From: Salipaludibacillus sp. LMS25
GTDB taxonomy: Bacteria > Bacillota > Bacilli > Bacillales > Salisediminibacteriaceae
Reading direction: 5' to 3'
DNA: 64,000 nt
Assembly (NCBI RefSeq): GCF_024362805.1
Contig: NZ_CP093299.1
Location: 558,001 to 622,000, forward strand
The stretch's first letter is position 1; each line of letters starts with the position of its first letter. The position numbers were made by a program, and so were the translations under genes. The notes beneath the pieces were generated by a model. That model worked only from the letters and a program-made list of their open reading frames with translations, was not told the DNA's origin and made no database searches. Shown one piece after another: positions 45,230-55,873 of the stretch.

Positions 45230-47590
45230 TTATTTAAGTGATACGACGGTTACGCCAGATCCGCCTTCCCCCTGTGTCCCTAACCGCGTTTCTTGTACGT
45301 TCCGGTGGTTTTTCAGTAGCTCTTGAACACCTTTCCTTAATGCCCCAGTTCCTTTACCATGAATAATGGACACTTGATGGTAACCTGCCAAGACAGCATC
45401 GTCAAGATACTTCTCTACCTCAAGCATGGCATTTTCATAGCGTTCTCCCCGTAAGTCTAATTCCGTTTTCACATGTGCTTCTCTACCTCGAATCGTTGCT
45501 AGTGGTTTCGTTTCCACAGCCTTCGGACGGTTAATGTAAAGAAGGTCTTCTTTTCTTACTTTCATTTTCATCATACCAAGTTGAACGTAATATTCCTTAT
45601 CATTTACTTTATCCACGATATGACCTTTTTGATCGAAGCTTACCACTTTCACTTCATCGCCTGGAATTAACTTATCTACATCAGGCTTATGTTTTACAGG
45701 AACAGGCTTCTTCTTCGTGGTTAAAGTTGGCTCCGCCAGCTCCAATCGTTTTTTAGCATCTATTAACTCGTGATCTTTGACAGCTGGGTTATTTTTCTGA
45801 ATGTCCCTTAACTCTTCGATAATCTGTTCCGCTTCTTCTTTTGCCTTTTTGATTGATTCAGCTGCTTTTTCCTCTGCAGATTGAAGCACTTTTTCCTTTT
45901 CTTCCTCTAATTTTTCCATCTCCTGAGCAAGCGCATGATGAATTTGCTCTGCTTCTTTTCGCAGACGTTCTGCCTCCTCCATCTCTCTCTCTGCTTGTTT
46001 ACGGCTATCCCCAAGTGAAGAAATCATGTTTTCCATTTTATTAGAATCTGCTGTAATATGGCCTTTAGCTTCTTCAATAATGTGAGCACTCAAACCTAGG
46101 CGTCTACTAATGGCAAAGGCATTACTCCTGCCAGGAACTCCGATGAGAAGGCGATACGTTGGTCTTAATGTATCCACATCAAACTCGACACTGGCATTCT
46201 TAACGCCTTCTCGATTATAAGCGTATCCTTTTAATTCACTATAATGGGTAGTGGCAATCACTTTGGCCCCTACGTTGTAAACCCGATCTAATATTGAAAT
46301 AGCGAGCGCAGCTCCTTCTGTGGGGTCTGTCCCAGCACCTAGCTCATCGAAAAGAACGAGTGATTGGAAATCCACTTCTTCCATAATGTTAACGATGTTA
46401 GTCATATGGGAGGAAAACGTACTTAAGCTCTGTTCAATCGACTGTTCGTCCCCAATATCCGCAAAGATCTTCTGAAAAATAGCGGCTTCTGATCCTTCTT
46501 CACAGGGAATATGAAGGCCTGACTGCACCATTAACGTAAGAAGACCAACTGTTTTAAGTGTAACGGTTTTCCCCCCTGTATTAGGACCGGTAATGACGAG
46601 TGAGGAAAATTCTCCTCCAAGTTCAATATCAATCGGGACGATTTCATCTGCGGGAATAAGCGGATGCCGAGCTTTGTCCATTTTTATAAAACCATCCGTA
46701 TTTAATTTTGGCTCAATCGCCTTAATTGAATGGCTGTATAACGCTTTGGCAAAAATAAAGTCCACTTCTGTCATGACACTAACATTCGTTGTTAAGGCGT
46801 CAACTTCCATACTGACTTGCCCCGATAAGACGTGCAGAATCCGCTGTATTTCTTGGTTTTCCTTCATTCTACTTTCTCGTAACTGGTTGTTCATCTGCAC
46901 CACAGACTCCGGCTCCACAAACAGGGTAGCGCCTGAAGCTGACTGATCGTGTACCATACCACCGAAATGACTTCTATATTCAGCTTTTACTGGTATAACA
47001 TAACGGTCATTTCTTATCGTAATAATAGCGTCAGAAAGCATTTTTCGTCCACTAGTAGATCGTGTGATGCTTTCTAATTTAGATCTTATACCTGATTCAT
47101 AAGAGCGAATCTGTTGCCGTATTGTTCTTAAGGCAGGGCTAGCTGAATCGAGTACACCGCCATTTTCATCAATTGCCTGATTTATTTCTCTCTCAAGGTC
47201 TGTTAATGGCACAATATCCTTCACAAGCTCAGGCAAAACAGTCATTTCGATGTCTTCTTCAACGAGCGTTTCCACAAAATTTTTAAAGCGCCGACTACTG
47301 TAGATCGTCGATGATATATCTAGCAGTTCATGTTCACTTAGCAATCCACCGATCTTCGCCCTTTTCAACGATTCACGGATATCTCTCAGCCCGCCTAAAG
47401 GGACTTGTCCTTTTAATCGAATCACTTTTGCGCCTTCTTGGGTACGCGTTTGTGCCTCTTTGATTGATTCAAACTCAAATGAAGGAAGCAATTCTTTCAC
47501 ACGTTGCTTACCTAAAGAAGAGCTTGCAAACTCGATGAGCTGTTTTTTCATTTTATCGTATTCTAAAATGCGACTAACCTTGTTGATCAC
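45230..47590 (-). CDS. mutS2: Endonuclease MutS2
   Basis: 786 aa from a GTG at 47590, eight bases after GGAGG; a GTG at 47605 overlaps that site and is rejected. It has MutS core and clamp regions, Walker [18 protein letters not shown], Walker [19 protein letters not shown], a long coiled coil (about residues 515-600) and a C-terminal Smr nuclease domain ([27 protein letters not shown]). It suppresses recombination, and in B. subtilis it also acts on collided ribosomes. It directly follows polX. Confidence 0.95.
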   Translation of the reverse strand: MINKVSRILEYDKMKKQLIEFASSSLGKQRVKELLPSFEFESIKEAQTRTQEGAKVIRLKGQVPLGGLRDIRESLKRAKIGGLLSEHELLDISSTIYSSRRFKNFVETLVEEDIEMTVLPELVKDIVPLTDLEREINQAIDENGGVLDSASPALRTIRQQIRSYESGIRSKLESITRSTSGRKMLSDAIITIRNDRYVIPVKAEYRSHFGGMVHDQSASGATLFVEPESVVQMNNQLRESRMKENQEIQRILHVLSGQVSMEVDALTTNVSVMTEVDFIFAKALYSHSIKAIEPKLNTDGFIKMDKARHPLIPADEIVPIDIELGGEFSSLVITGPNTGGKTVTLKTVGLLTLMVQSGLHIPCEEGSEAAIFQKIFADIGDEQSIEQSLSTFSSHMTNIVNIMEEVDFQSLVLFDELGAGTDPTEGAALAISILDRVYNVGAKVIATTHYSELKGYAYNREGVKNASVEFDVDTLRPTYRLLIGVPGRSNAFAISRRLGLSAHIIEEAKGHITADSNKMENMISSLGDSRKQAEREMEEAERLRKEAEQIHHALAQEMEKLEEEKEKVLQSAEEKAAESIKKAKEEAEQIIEELRDIQKNNPAVKDHELIDAKKRLELAEPTLTTKKKPVPVKHKPDVDKLIPGDEVKVVSFDQKGHIVDKVNDKEYYVQLGMMKMKVRKEDLLYINRPKAVETKPLATIRGREAHVKTELDLRGERYENAMLEVEKYLDDAVLAGYHQVSIIHGKGTGALRKGVQELLKNHRNVQETRLGTQGEGGSGVTVVSLK

Positions 47591-47605
47591 AAGGGTCACC
47601 TCCAC

Positions 47606-49336
47606 TTATTCCTGTCTTTTTTCTCTTATGAAATTACTAAACGTTTCAACACTCCACGTATTAACCACTGTTTCGTCTGTTAGCCATCCACGCCGAGCTG
47701 TTTTCACCCCGATTGGCATATGATCAAGCATATCAAATCTGTGTGCATCTGTATTAATACAAATTTTCACGCCCGTTTCCTGTGCTTTTTTTAACATATC
47801 GGCTGATAAATCAAGTCTATTTGGGTTCGCATTTAACTCAAGAATCGTTTGTGTTTCAGCCGCCAGTTCGAATAAGCGCTTCATATTGACAGGGTAGCCG
47901 TCTCTTCGTCCAATTAATCTTCCTGTAGGATGAGCAATCAGACTAACATAGGGATTACGGCAGGCTGCTTCTAACCGTGTCATAATCGTTTCTTCGTCCT
48001 GGCTAAATGCCGAATGGATAGAGGCGATAACAAAATCGATTTCTTTCAGTACATTATCACTATAATCTAATGTGCCATCAGGTAAAATATCCATTTCAAT
48101 TCCGGTGAAAACAGTGAATGAGTCCTGTTTATCATTAATGGCACGTATCTCGTCATGTTGGCGCTTTAGCCTTTCGACTGTGAGACCATTCGCTACTTTT
48201 AGATACTGAGAATGGTCTGTGATCGCCATGTACTCATATCCCTTTTTCTGGCACGCTGCTACCATGTCTTCAATGGATTGAGCGCCATCACTCCACGTCG
48301 TATGCATGTGAAGATCCCCTTTGATGGCATCTTCTTTTATCAACTTATCAGCTTGTATGGTTTTTTCTAATTCTCCCATTCCCTCGCGAATTTCAGGAGG
48401 AATAAAAGGTAAATTAAAATGGTCAAAAAACGCGGTTTCAGTAGTGAAATGGTGCACCTTGTCAGTTCCCTCTTCCTCTACACCATACTCACTTATTTTT
48501 TCACCTCGTTCTTTGGCTCGTTGACGCATTAATACGTTATGATCCTTTGAACCAGTAAAATGATGGAGTGTTGTAGCAAACGATTCATCTTTAACCATTC
48601 TAAAATCAACTGGGACAATGACTTCCCCATAAGTAAGTTCCACACTGACTTTCGTTTCGCCATGACCGATTATGTCAGTCACATGAGGCATGGCAACTAA
48701 CTCTTCACCTACATTGAACGGATCATCTGTGGAAATAATAAAGTCAAGATCCTTGACTGTTTCTCTTCCCCTTCTAAAGCTTCCAGCTAGTTCAAAACGC
48801 TCCACTGCTTCAATACTAGCAAGACGCTTTTTTAAGTCCTCCGCTGCAGGAAGTACTTGTGCAATTGTAAGACGTTCTGGACGTTTACCTAAGTCAGCAA
48901 GTGCTACAAGTATTTTTTCTTCGGATTTAGCACCAAATCCAGCTAAATCTCTCACTTGCTTCTCTTCACACACTTTCTTTAAAGATTCAGCGTCTATAAC
49001 ACCCAGTTGTTGATAAAGCTTGCCTATTTTTTTACCACCAAGACCTTGGAGTTTCAATAATGGCAGCAAGCCATCTGGAAGTTCCTCTGCTAATTCAGTT
49101 AATAGCGTTGTTTCACCTGTTTCTTTTAACTCTTTAATGATAGCAGCCGTCCCTTTACCGATTCCACTTAATGTTGATGGATCTTCAATCTCATCCAGTG
49201 TGCGTTCATCACGCTCTAACGCTTGGGCTGCCTTTCTATATGCAGACACTCGAAAGGCATTCTCCCCTTTTATCTCTAAGTAAACAGCAATTTGCTCTAA
49301 TGCATTTAGCACGTCTTTTTTATTCATCACAGTCAT
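47606..49336 (-). CDS. polX: DNA polymerase X with PHP domain
   Basis: 576 aa. Pol beta-like N-terminal part (8-kDa domain with HhH LSGIGKGTAAIIKEL; catalytic ELAGSFRRGRETVKDLDFII) and a C-terminal PHP phosphoesterase (DLHMHTTWSDGA, ITDHSQYLKV, CINTDAHRFDML) that gives 3'-5' exonuclease and AP-endonuclease activity. It fills gaps in base excision repair. The ATG at 49336 follows GAGGTG. Confidence 0.95.
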   Translation of the reverse strand: MTVMNKKDVLNALEQIAVYLEIKGENAFRVSAYRKAAQALERDERTLDEIEDPSTLSGIGKGTAAIIKELKETGETTLLTELAEELPDGLLPLLKLQGLGGKKIGKLYQQLGVIDAESLKKVCEEKQVRDLAGFGAKSEEKILVALADLGKRPERLTIAQVLPAAEDLKKRLASIEAVERFELAGSFRRGRETVKDLDFIISTDDPFNVGEELVAMPHVTDIIGHGETKVSVELTYGEVIVPVDFRMVKDESFATTLHHFTGSKDHNVLMRQRAKERGEKISEYGVEEEGTDKVHHFTTETAFFDHFNLPFIPPEIREGMGELEKTIQADKLIKEDAIKGDLHMHTTWSDGAQSIEDMVAACQKKGYEYMAITDHSQYLKVANGLTVERLKRQHDEIRAINDKQDSFTVFTGIEMDILPDGTLDYSDNVLKEIDFVIASIHSAFSQDEETIMTRLEAACRNPYVSLIAHPTGRLIGRRDGYPVNMKRLFELAAETQTILELNANPNRLDLSADMLKKAQETGVKICINTDAHRFDMLDHMPIGVKTARRGWLTDETVVNTWSVETFSNFIREKRQE

Positions 49337-49454
49337 TATCTTTCACCTCATAACATAATCACAGTTCAGTTTACTTCTTCATCATAGCCAATCTGAGCAG
49401 CTATCCGCAAGTAGAACAGTTTCTTATAGCACTCTCATATTTTAAAAACAATAA

Positions 49455-49479
49455 AGCTTTCCATCGATGACGGAAAGCT
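49455..49479 (-). terminator. Terminator at the end of cvpA
   Basis: AGCTTTCC/GGAAAGCT stem with a 9-nt loop overlaps the cvpA stop codon. TTATTGTTTTTAAAA follows on the minus strand. Confidence 0.65.
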
Positions 49480-50017
49480 AATCGTTACCTTGTATCCACA
49501 ATTCTTTTAGTTGATTAGAGATGATCGGTGTGTAGTCTAAGATCATTTGAGCAAACGATGAATTTTGCAACATCGTCTGAACCATTTCGACTTGTATAAG
49601 GGCTGCTAAATGAAGGAGAATAACTATTATAATTAAGCCTTCTAAAAAGCCGAGCAAGCCGCCTAGCCAACCGTTTAACATATTCAGAATTGGGAGGTGG
49701 GCAATAAAATCAAACAGGGATGCGACAATCTGCATTATTATTTTTGTTATGATAAACAAGATAACAAATGCAATACCATTGTAATAGACCATTTCAACAT
49801 TGAAGGCTTCAACAAGAAGCGTTAACCCCGAATTATCTGATAATTGAGGGAAAGGAATCCACAGCCTAATATAATTGGCTACTTTTTCGTAATATAAATA
49901 AGCCACGACAAAAGAGATAATTAATCCGCCAATATGTAAAATTTGCAGAATTAGTCCACGACGGAATCCGATAAAAAAACTAATAATTAAAGCAAGAAAC
50001 AGTATGACACTAAGCAT
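49478..50017 (-). CDS. yshB: CvpA family membrane protein YshB
   Basis: 179 aa with four membrane helices and the CvpA family start LIISFFIGFRRGLILQILHI and segment NMLNGWLGGLLGFLEGLII. Family members are linked to colicin V production in E. coli and to cell-envelope homeostasis; the role in Bacillus is not known. It starts six bases after zapA. Confidence 0.9.
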   Translation of the reverse strand: MLSVILFLALIISFFIGFRRGLILQILHIGGLIISFVVAYLYYEKVANYIRLWIPFPQLSDNSGLTLLVEAFNVEMVYYNGIAFVILFIITKIIMQIVASLFDFIAHLPILNMLNGWLGGLLGFLEGLIIIVILLHLAALIQVEMVQTMLQNSSFAQMILDYTPIISNQLKELWIQGND

Positions 50018-50022
50018 CGTCT

Positions 50023-50277
50023 TTAGTCCTCGTCTTTCTTTTCATCTTCCAATTTTTTTAATATGGATAAATAATCGTTACCGATGTTGACCGCTGTTAA
50101 AACAGCTAATTTAGTAGAATCTAAATATGGATTGTGATGTTTAAGCTCTTTCATCTTTTTATCAATGAGGGTTGCGACTTCTTGTATGTGTTCAGAGCTT
50201 TCGTCACCGACGATGGTGTAAGGCTGATTATAAATTGTCACATTGGTTCGATTTTTCTCCCGCTCTTCTCCCACCAA
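50023..50277 (-). CDS. zapA: Cell division protein ZapA
   Basis: 84 aa. ZapA promotes FtsZ bundling at the division site. Family features: VTIYNQPYTIVGDESSEHIQ and the coiled-coil C-terminus. There is no ATG near the start; TTG at 50277 or GTG at 50274 must be used. The exact start is uncertain. It forms an operon with yshB. Confidence 0.88.
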   Translation of the reverse strand: MVGEEREKNRTNVTIYNQPYTIVGDESSEHIQEVATLIDKKMKELKHHNPYLDSTKLAVLTAVNIGNDYLSILKKLEDEKKDED

Positions 50278-50625
50278 CTAAGCCCCCGTTCGTCATAGAA
50301 ATCCTAACATATATCATAACACGTCAGTCAAAGGTTGAAAATATAAATTAAATCTGATTAAGTAATGAAATAAGGTGATAAATTGTCTATACTTAAGGAA
50401 ACTTCCTAACTTACTCCCATTGTGCCGGCTCTGTTATCAAGTTAATATTAATGTTTATTTCCAAAATATTTCGGACTTACTTACTAAAACCCTGTTTTTG
50501 TCTATGAGCTAAACCGTGATGAAGGCCACGATTCACGGAGGGTGTGTCACTATTAAGCACCTTTTACAACAGCCATATCATCGCAATATACATGTTCACT
50601 TTAGTTAATGAAAGGCGGACTTTTC
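50278..50625. other. Divergent intergenic region zapA/rnhC
   Basis: 348 bp that should carry promoters for both genes. No repeat copy, RNA element or ORF recognised. Confidence 0.45.
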
Positions 50626-51579
50626 ATGAGTTATGACGTTATTATTGTCTCAAGAAAAAAATTGGATGACATGAAAGCTCACTATCGGTCATCTTTGAAT
50701 GCAACAGCCCCTCAAGGTGCTATTTTTACTGCTAAAACTACAGGGTGTCATGTGACAGCCTATAAATCTGGAAAAGTCTTATTTCAAGGTAAAGAAGCGA
50801 CTAAAGAAGCCGCCCAATGGCAAAATGAGTCACTTGGAACACCCCAATCGGTAACAACGTCTACTAGTCAAAAAAGCCATGTGGATAACCATTCCTATTA
50901 TCCTCCTAACAACCTAGAAGAACTCACGATTCTTGGTAGTGACGAGACAGGCACTGGTGATTATTTTGGACCTATGACCGTTGTTTGTGCCCATTTAACA
51001 GCTGAACAAATGAAGACGATTGACAGTTGGGGAGTTCGCGACTCAAAGACAATCAAAGATGCTTACATTCGAGATTTAGCTCCAAGACTCTTGGACGAAT
51101 GCACGTACAGTTTACTTATTTTAAAAAATGATAAATATAATGACATGCAGGCAAAAGGAATGAATCAAGGTCAAATGAAGGCTCTTTTACATCATCAAGC
51201 CATCACAAATGTGATGACCACTTGTAAAGAAAAGAACCTCGATTTTGACGGTGTGCTTGTAGATCAATTCGTCACACCTAGTGGCTATTTCAAATACCTC
51301 TCATCTGACGACAAAACATGGGAGTCCAGGAAACCGATTTACTTTGCAACAAAAGCTGAAAGTAAGCATCCTGCAGTAGCTACTGCTTCCATTCTCGCTC
51401 GTTATGCCTTCTTAAAAGAAATGGACACATTATCTAAAACGTTAGGTGTGACGATTCCAAAAGGGGCTGGTCCTCATGTGGACATAGCCGCTAAAGAGAT
51501 TCTCCATCAGCACGGTAAAGAGACTCTTTACTCTATAACCAAATGGCATTTTTCAAACACGAAACGGGCGTTATCTTAA
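50626..51579 (+). CDS. rnhC: Ribonuclease HIII
   Basis: 317 aa from MSYDVIIVSRKKLDDM at 50626 (AAAGGCGGA before it); six more residues from 50608 are unlikely. It has an N-terminal TBP-like substrate-binding domain (1-85) and a catalytic domain with LGSDETGTGDYFGP (Asp and Glu), VLVDQF (Asp) and SKHPAVATASILARY. It removes RNA from RNA-DNA hybrids. It is one of the few plus-strand genes here and converges on pheT, as in B. subtilis. Confidence 0.95.
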   Translation: MSYDVIIVSRKKLDDMKAHYRSSLNATAPQGAIFTAKTTGCHVTAYKSGKVLFQGKEATKEAAQWQNESLGTPQSVTTSTSQKSHVDNHSYYPPNNLEELTILGSDETGTGDYFGPMTVVCAHLTAEQMKTIDSWGVRDSKTIKDAYIRDLAPRLLDECTYSLLILKNDKYNDMQAKGMNQGQMKALLHHQAITNVMTTCKEKNLDFDGVLVDQFVTPSGYFKYLSSDDKTWESRKPIYFATKAESKHPAVATASILARYAFLKEMDTLSKTLGVTIPKGAGPHVDIAAKEILHQHGKETLYSITKWHFSNTKRALS

Positions 51580-51635
51580 TTAAACGTGTTCGTCTTTTGC
51601 AAAGACGGACAAATAGCGCGATACTTCACTCTATC

Positions 51636-51680
51636 GAACGACACTTCAGTGGGCGTTTTACGAACGATTATCTGTGATAA
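51636..51680 (+). repeat. Family B remnant B6
   Basis: CTTCAGTGGGCGTTTTACGA joined to ACGATTATCTGTGATAA. Only the head start and 3' terminus survive, just downstream of rnhC. Confidence 0.65.
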
Positions 51681-51732
51681 CGTGATTTTTGACCATATAG
51701 AGATACGTATTGTGAGGATGTGAGATATAAGA

Positions 51733-51788
51733 GAAAGACCTCAGACTACCGTCACTCTTATGAGTGGGTTCATCTGAGGCCTTTTTGT
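51733..51788. terminator. Shared terminator of rnhC and pheT
   Basis: GACCTCAGA pairs with TCTGAGGCC around a loop that itself folds (CACTCTTATGAGTG). TTTTTG follows on the plus strand and a T-rich tail on the minus. Confidence 0.8.
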
Positions 51789-51799
51789 TTAATCCACAA

Positions 51800-54220
51800 C
51801 TAAGAACGGAGTGTGGCCCCCAATTTTTCTTCTAACGCTTGCAGTACTTTAGTATGAACAGATGTTACTTCGTCATCTGTTAATGTTCTCTCAGGATCTT
51901 CATACTTAAGGGCGAAAGCCAATGACTTCTTCCCTTCTTCAAGGTGTTCTCCTTGATAGACATCAAACACCTCTGCACGACGCAGCAAGCGACCGCCAAA
52001 TGCCACAATGACGCTTTTCAGTTCTTCAGCCTGAACAGCATCATCCACCACTAACGCAATGTCTCTCTGAATAGCTGGATATCGCGGAATCGCTTCGTAA
52101 CGAACCCTATTCGTCGGGAAGCTTAACACGTGTTGAAGGTTCAGTTCAAACACATAAGTGGCTGGTAAAGACCACTCTTTCGCTACAGATGGATGCAACT
52201 GACCTAGACATCCTACCTCTTCATCATTGATAAAAAGTGTCGCTGTTCGGCCAGGATGGAAACCTACTTTCTCAGTTTGCACGAAGCGCACTTCTCCCGA
52301 CACGTGTAGCTCCTCTAATAACCCTTCGACAATTCCTTTAACCACATAGAAATCCACCGGTTTTTTCTCGCCTTGCCAGCTATGTTCATGCCACAAACCC
52401 ATAAAAGCTCCAGATAAAAATGCCTTCTCTTCTGGTTGAGTCGTGATGGTTGTTTCATTCGTGTGAAAAACAGACCCTATTTCGTATAAATGGACATCAT
52501 AGACATTACGATTCTTATTATGGCTTAGCGCATCTAAAAGATGGGGAAGAAGCGTCGTCCTGAGTGTACTTCTTTCTTCGCTCATTGGAAGAGCCACATT
52601 CACACGTGGGCCTTCAGACTTTTTAAAATACGCTTCTTTTTTTGCTGTTGTTAAGGAATAACTTACCGCTTCATGAATGCCTGCGCCTTCAAGGAAACGA
52701 CGAGCCCTTCTCTTCTGACGTTGCTCCGTTGTCAGTCCACCTGGTGTAGCAGAGGTATTTGGCAACGTCACTGGAATATTATCATAGCCGTAAAGACGGG
52801 CCACTTCTTCAATAATATCCGGTTTAATCGTGATATCTTGTCGTCTTGTAGGCACGTTAATGGTAAATGTCCCATCATTATAGTCATGGTCAAATTTCAG
52901 TTGTGACAAAATATTTGTGACTTCAGCTTCTGTAAGAGATGTCCCTAGAACATCATTGATTTTAGAGAGCATGATGTCAACACGTCTTTCTTCTCGTGAT
53001 AATTCATCAAACTCAACAGTCTCAGCTAAAACCTCTCCTCCAGCCAACTGTTGAATGAGAGAAGCCGCTCTTTTTCCTGCTTCTGCAACGCGGTTCGGAT
53101 CCACCCCTTTTTCAAAACGGATACTTGAGTCACTGCGTAATCCAAGTTCTTTTGAGGCTTTTCTAACCGTACTAGGACTAAAATAAGCCGATTCTAGTAG
53201 GACATTAGCAGTCGTATTATTCACTTCAGATGTGGCACCACCCATCACTCCTGCGATAGCCACTGGAGACTCACCATTTGTAATAACAAGGTGTTCACCT
53301 GTTAAAGTTCGTTCAGTTTCATCAAGGGTGACAATGTGCTCACCTTCAGTTGCTCGTCGAACGACTACTTTCTCAGAACCGAAACGATCTAAATCAAACG
53401 CATGGAGCGGTTGACCATACTCTAATAGGACATAGTTCGTCACGTCTACAACGTTATTTAGGGGACGCACGCCTGCATTCATTAAAACGGTTTGCAACCA
53501 GAGAGGGGATTCACTAATCTTTACCCCTTTGATCACGGTTGCCCCATAGTAGGGGTTGTCATCGTTTGCCTCTACATTAACAGCAATGCTGTCAGATGCT
53601 TTTTCTTTAGCTAGTACAAGGGCAGGTTCAGGGATTTTCACGTCTCGATCAAGGATTGCAGCTACCTCATAAGCAACACCGAGCATACTCAAACAATCAG
53701 AACGATTTGGTGTAAGATCAAGTTCAAGCAGAGTATCATCAAGACCAAGTGGTGCAAGAGCATCTTCGCCTGGAACCATTTCCTGTGGAAAGTTAAAAAT
53801 GCCTTCGCTATATTTTTTAGGGACAACTTTCCCTTGGAAACCTAGTTCTTGTAAGGAGCAAATCATGCCTTCCGATACTTGACCACGTAATTTAGCCCGT
53901 TTAATTTTCATACCACCAGGTAGGCGAGCTCCCACTCGTGCTACTGCTACAAATTGCCCTTCACCGACATTTTTAGCCCCACAGACAATTTGAACGGGCT
54001 CTTCTTCCCCGACATCCACTTGACATAGATTGAGTTTATCTGCTTCTGGGTGCTTTACACACGTAAGTACTTTCCCAACAACAAGATTGGTAATCTCCTC
54101 ATTTAATGATTGAACAGCATCTACTTCAACACCGCTTCTCGTTAATTTTTCCGCAATGTCTGCTGGTGACAAATCATCGATTTCAACGTAGTCTTTTAGC
54201 CATTTATATGATACTAACAC
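51800..54220 (-). CDS. pheT: Phenylalanyl-tRNA synthetase beta subunit
   Basis: 806 aa, full length: tRNA-binding EMAP-like domain (about residues 40-150), B3/4 editing domain (LRSDSSIRFEKGVDPNRV), B5 domain, core and C-terminal anticodon-binding FDX-ACB domain (YEAIPRYPAIQRDIALVVDD). With PheS it charges tRNA-Phe and edits Tyr-tRNA-Phe. It begins 31 bp after pheS. Confidence 0.97.
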   Translation of the reverse strand: MLVSYKWLKDYVEIDDLSPADIAEKLTRSGVEVDAVQSLNEEITNLVVGKVLTCVKHPEADKLNLCQVDVGEEEPVQIVCGAKNVGEGQFVAVARVGARLPGGMKIKRAKLRGQVSEGMICSLQELGFQGKVVPKKYSEGIFNFPQEMVPGEDALAPLGLDDTLLELDLTPNRSDCLSMLGVAYEVAAILDRDVKIPEPALVLAKEKASDSIAVNVEANDDNPYYGATVIKGVKISESPLWLQTVLMNAGVRPLNNVVDVTNYVLLEYGQPLHAFDLDRFGSEKVVVRRATEGEHIVTLDETERTLTGEHLVITNGESPVAIAGVMGGATSEVNNTTANVLLESAYFSPSTVRKASKELGLRSDSSIRFEKGVDPNRVAEAGKRAASLIQQLAGGEVLAETVEFDELSREERRVDIMLSKINDVLGTSLTEAEVTNILSQLKFDHDYNDGTFTINVPTRRQDITIKPDIIEEVARLYGYDNIPVTLPNTSATPGGLTTEQRQKRRARRFLEGAGIHEAVSYSLTTAKKEAYFKKSEGPRVNVALPMSEERSTLRTTLLPHLLDALSHNKNRNVYDVHLYEIGSVFHTNETTITTQPEEKAFLSGAFMGLWHEHSWQGEKKPVDFYVVKGIVEGLLEELHVSGEVRFVQTEKVGFHPGRTATLFINDEEVGCLGQLHPSVAKEWSLPATYVFELNLQHVLSFPTNRVRYEAIPRYPAIQRDIALVVDDAVQAEELKSVIVAFGGRLLRRAEVFDVYQGEHLEEGKKSLAFALKYEDPERTLTDDEVTSVHTKVLQALEEKLGATLRS

Positions 54221-54251
54221 AGCATTTCCTCCTTTAAATTACGTCTCCTAG

Positions 54252-55286
54252 TTACACTCGTGTGAACTGGGATAAAAAACGGGTATCGTTCGTATAAAAA
54301 TGGCGTATATCATCAACACCATATTTCAACATTGCAAAGCGCTCTACGCCCATTCCAAACGCAAAGCCAGAATACTTTTCAGGATCAAAGCCACCCATTC
54401 GTAAAACATTAGGATGGACCATTCCTGAGCCAAGTACTTCAATCCAGCCAGTATGCTTACATGTCCGACAGCCCTTTCCGCCACACATGGCACATGAAAT
54501 ATCTAATTCCGCTGACGGTTCAGTAAAGGGAAAGAAGCTAGGTCGTAAACGAATTTCTCGATCTTCACCGAAATATTCTCTCACGAATGTAGCAAAAATA
54601 CCTTTTAAGTCGCTCATCCGAATACCTTCATCCACGACGAGTCCTTCTATTTGCATAAACTGATGAGAATGTGTCGCATCATCTTCATCACGTCGATAAA
54701 CTTTTCCAGGACAAATTATTTTAACTGGTCCTTTCCCTTCATGCTTTTCCATCGTTCTTGTTTGAACAGGTGATGTTTGCGTGCGGAGCAACAAATCGCT
54801 CGTAATAAAGAAGGTGTCCTGCATATCACGGGCAGGGTGATGCTTCGGTAAATTTAATGATTCAAAATTGTAATAATCCGTTTCTACTTCTGGTCCCTCG
54901 GCAACACTAAAGCCCATTCCCATAAACACATCTTCAATGGTCTCGATAACAGATGTTAACGGGTGGCGCCCCCCTTTTACTACTGGACGACTAGGCAATG
55001 TCACATCAATGCTTTCTTTTTTCAATTTTTCTAATAAGGCAGCCTCTTCAAATCCTTTTTCTTTTTCTTCAATATAACTTTGAACCGATTGTCTTACTTC
55101 ATTTGCTTTTTGCCCTACTTTCGGTCGTTCTTCAGCCGAAAGCTTCCCCATTCCTTTCATAACCTCAGTAATGGGGCCTTTTTTTCCTAAATAAGCAATT
55201 CTTACTTCTTTTAAGTCATTTAAATTCGAAGCATCAGCCACTTTTTTCATCGCTTCATCATGAAGCTCTTGTAAACGGTCTAACAT
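54252..55286 (-). CDS. pheS: Phenylalanyl-tRNA synthetase alpha subunit
   Basis: 344 aa: N-terminal coiled coil, then the class II catalytic core (motif 2 [20 protein letters not shown]; motif 3 [17 protein letters not shown]). It forms the alpha2-beta2 enzyme with PheT. It is preceded by a T-box leader with a Phe (TTC) specifier, so transcription is expected to rise when tRNA-Phe is uncharged. Confidence 0.97.
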   Translation of the reverse strand: MLDRLQELHDEAMKKVADASNLNDLKEVRIAYLGKKGPITEVMKGMGKLSAEERPKVGQKANEVRQSVQSYIEEKEKGFEEAALLEKLKKESIDVTLPSRPVVKGGRHPLTSVIETIEDVFMGMGFSVAEGPEVETDYYNFESLNLPKHHPARDMQDTFFITSDLLLRTQTSPVQTRTMEKHEGKGPVKIICPGKVYRRDEDDATHSHQFMQIEGLVVDEGIRMSDLKGIFATFVREYFGEDREIRLRPSFFPFTEPSAELDISCAMCGGKGCRTCKHTGWIEVLGSGMVHPNVLRMGGFDPEKYSGFAFGMGVERFAMLKYGVDDIRHFYTNDTRFLSQFTRV

Positions 55287-55465
55287 CCCTTTTCCTCCTT
55301 ATGTTTTTAAATGAACTGCTTTTGTCACATCACCAATCATCGAGATGTTATCTCCAGATGTCAGTCAGTGAGTGACTTTAAACGTGAACAGTGTGAACCC
55401 ATTTAGCTCTTGCTTTACAGTTTGCATCATGTCGGGTTGCAGAGCGCCAGTTATTTTGAAGACAC

Positions 55466-55735
55466 AAAAGAGTCTCCGCCCCTAAAAAGGGACGAAGACT
55501 CGCGGTACCACCCTTGTTAATGCTTGATTACATAGTGTTTCAAGCATTCACTCATGAACAACTTAACGGCTTGCTGGCCGGATCACCTTTTTCAGACGAC
55601 ATACGCCTGTAGTCAGGTGTCAGCTCCGGAGTGAATTCCGCCGTGTCCGCATAGAGTTGCTCTCAGTCCATGGCACCTCTTCCCTGATTTTTGTCCAAAA
55701 TCGGCATACTAATCTCCATCACAGCTTTTCTTATG
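55466..55735 (-). promoter_or_regulatory. T-box leader of pheST (Phe specifier)
   Basis: Minus strand. Stem I lies between about 55735 and 55610, with the specifier TTC (complement of 55633-55635) in GGCGGAATTCACTCC. The T-box AAGGGTGGTACCGCG is at 55516-55502. The terminator GAGTCTTCGTCCC/GGGGCGGAGACTC at 55501-55470 is followed by TTTT. The TTC codon and the downstream gene agree. Confidence 0.93.
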
Positions 55736-55854
55736 AGATATATCTGTGACTATTATATAAGGTTTTAACAGGGAACGCAAATAGTCTTTAAAAAGGTAAA
55801 ACCATACTAAAAACGATTTTTCATAACATTATCGACCTATCATTTGCCACAATA

Positions 55855-55873
55855 TAAAGCTAAGCTTCAATCA
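55855..55873 (+). repeat. Family A head stub at the end of ysgA
   Basis: TAAAGCTAAGCTTCAATCA is the first 19 bp of a family A repeat; the rest is absent. The ysgA stop codon lies inside it. Confidence 0.7.

Noticed and set aside
46593..46946. 117-codon plus-strand frame inside mutS2
   Set aside because: Antisense to the MutS2 ATPase region.
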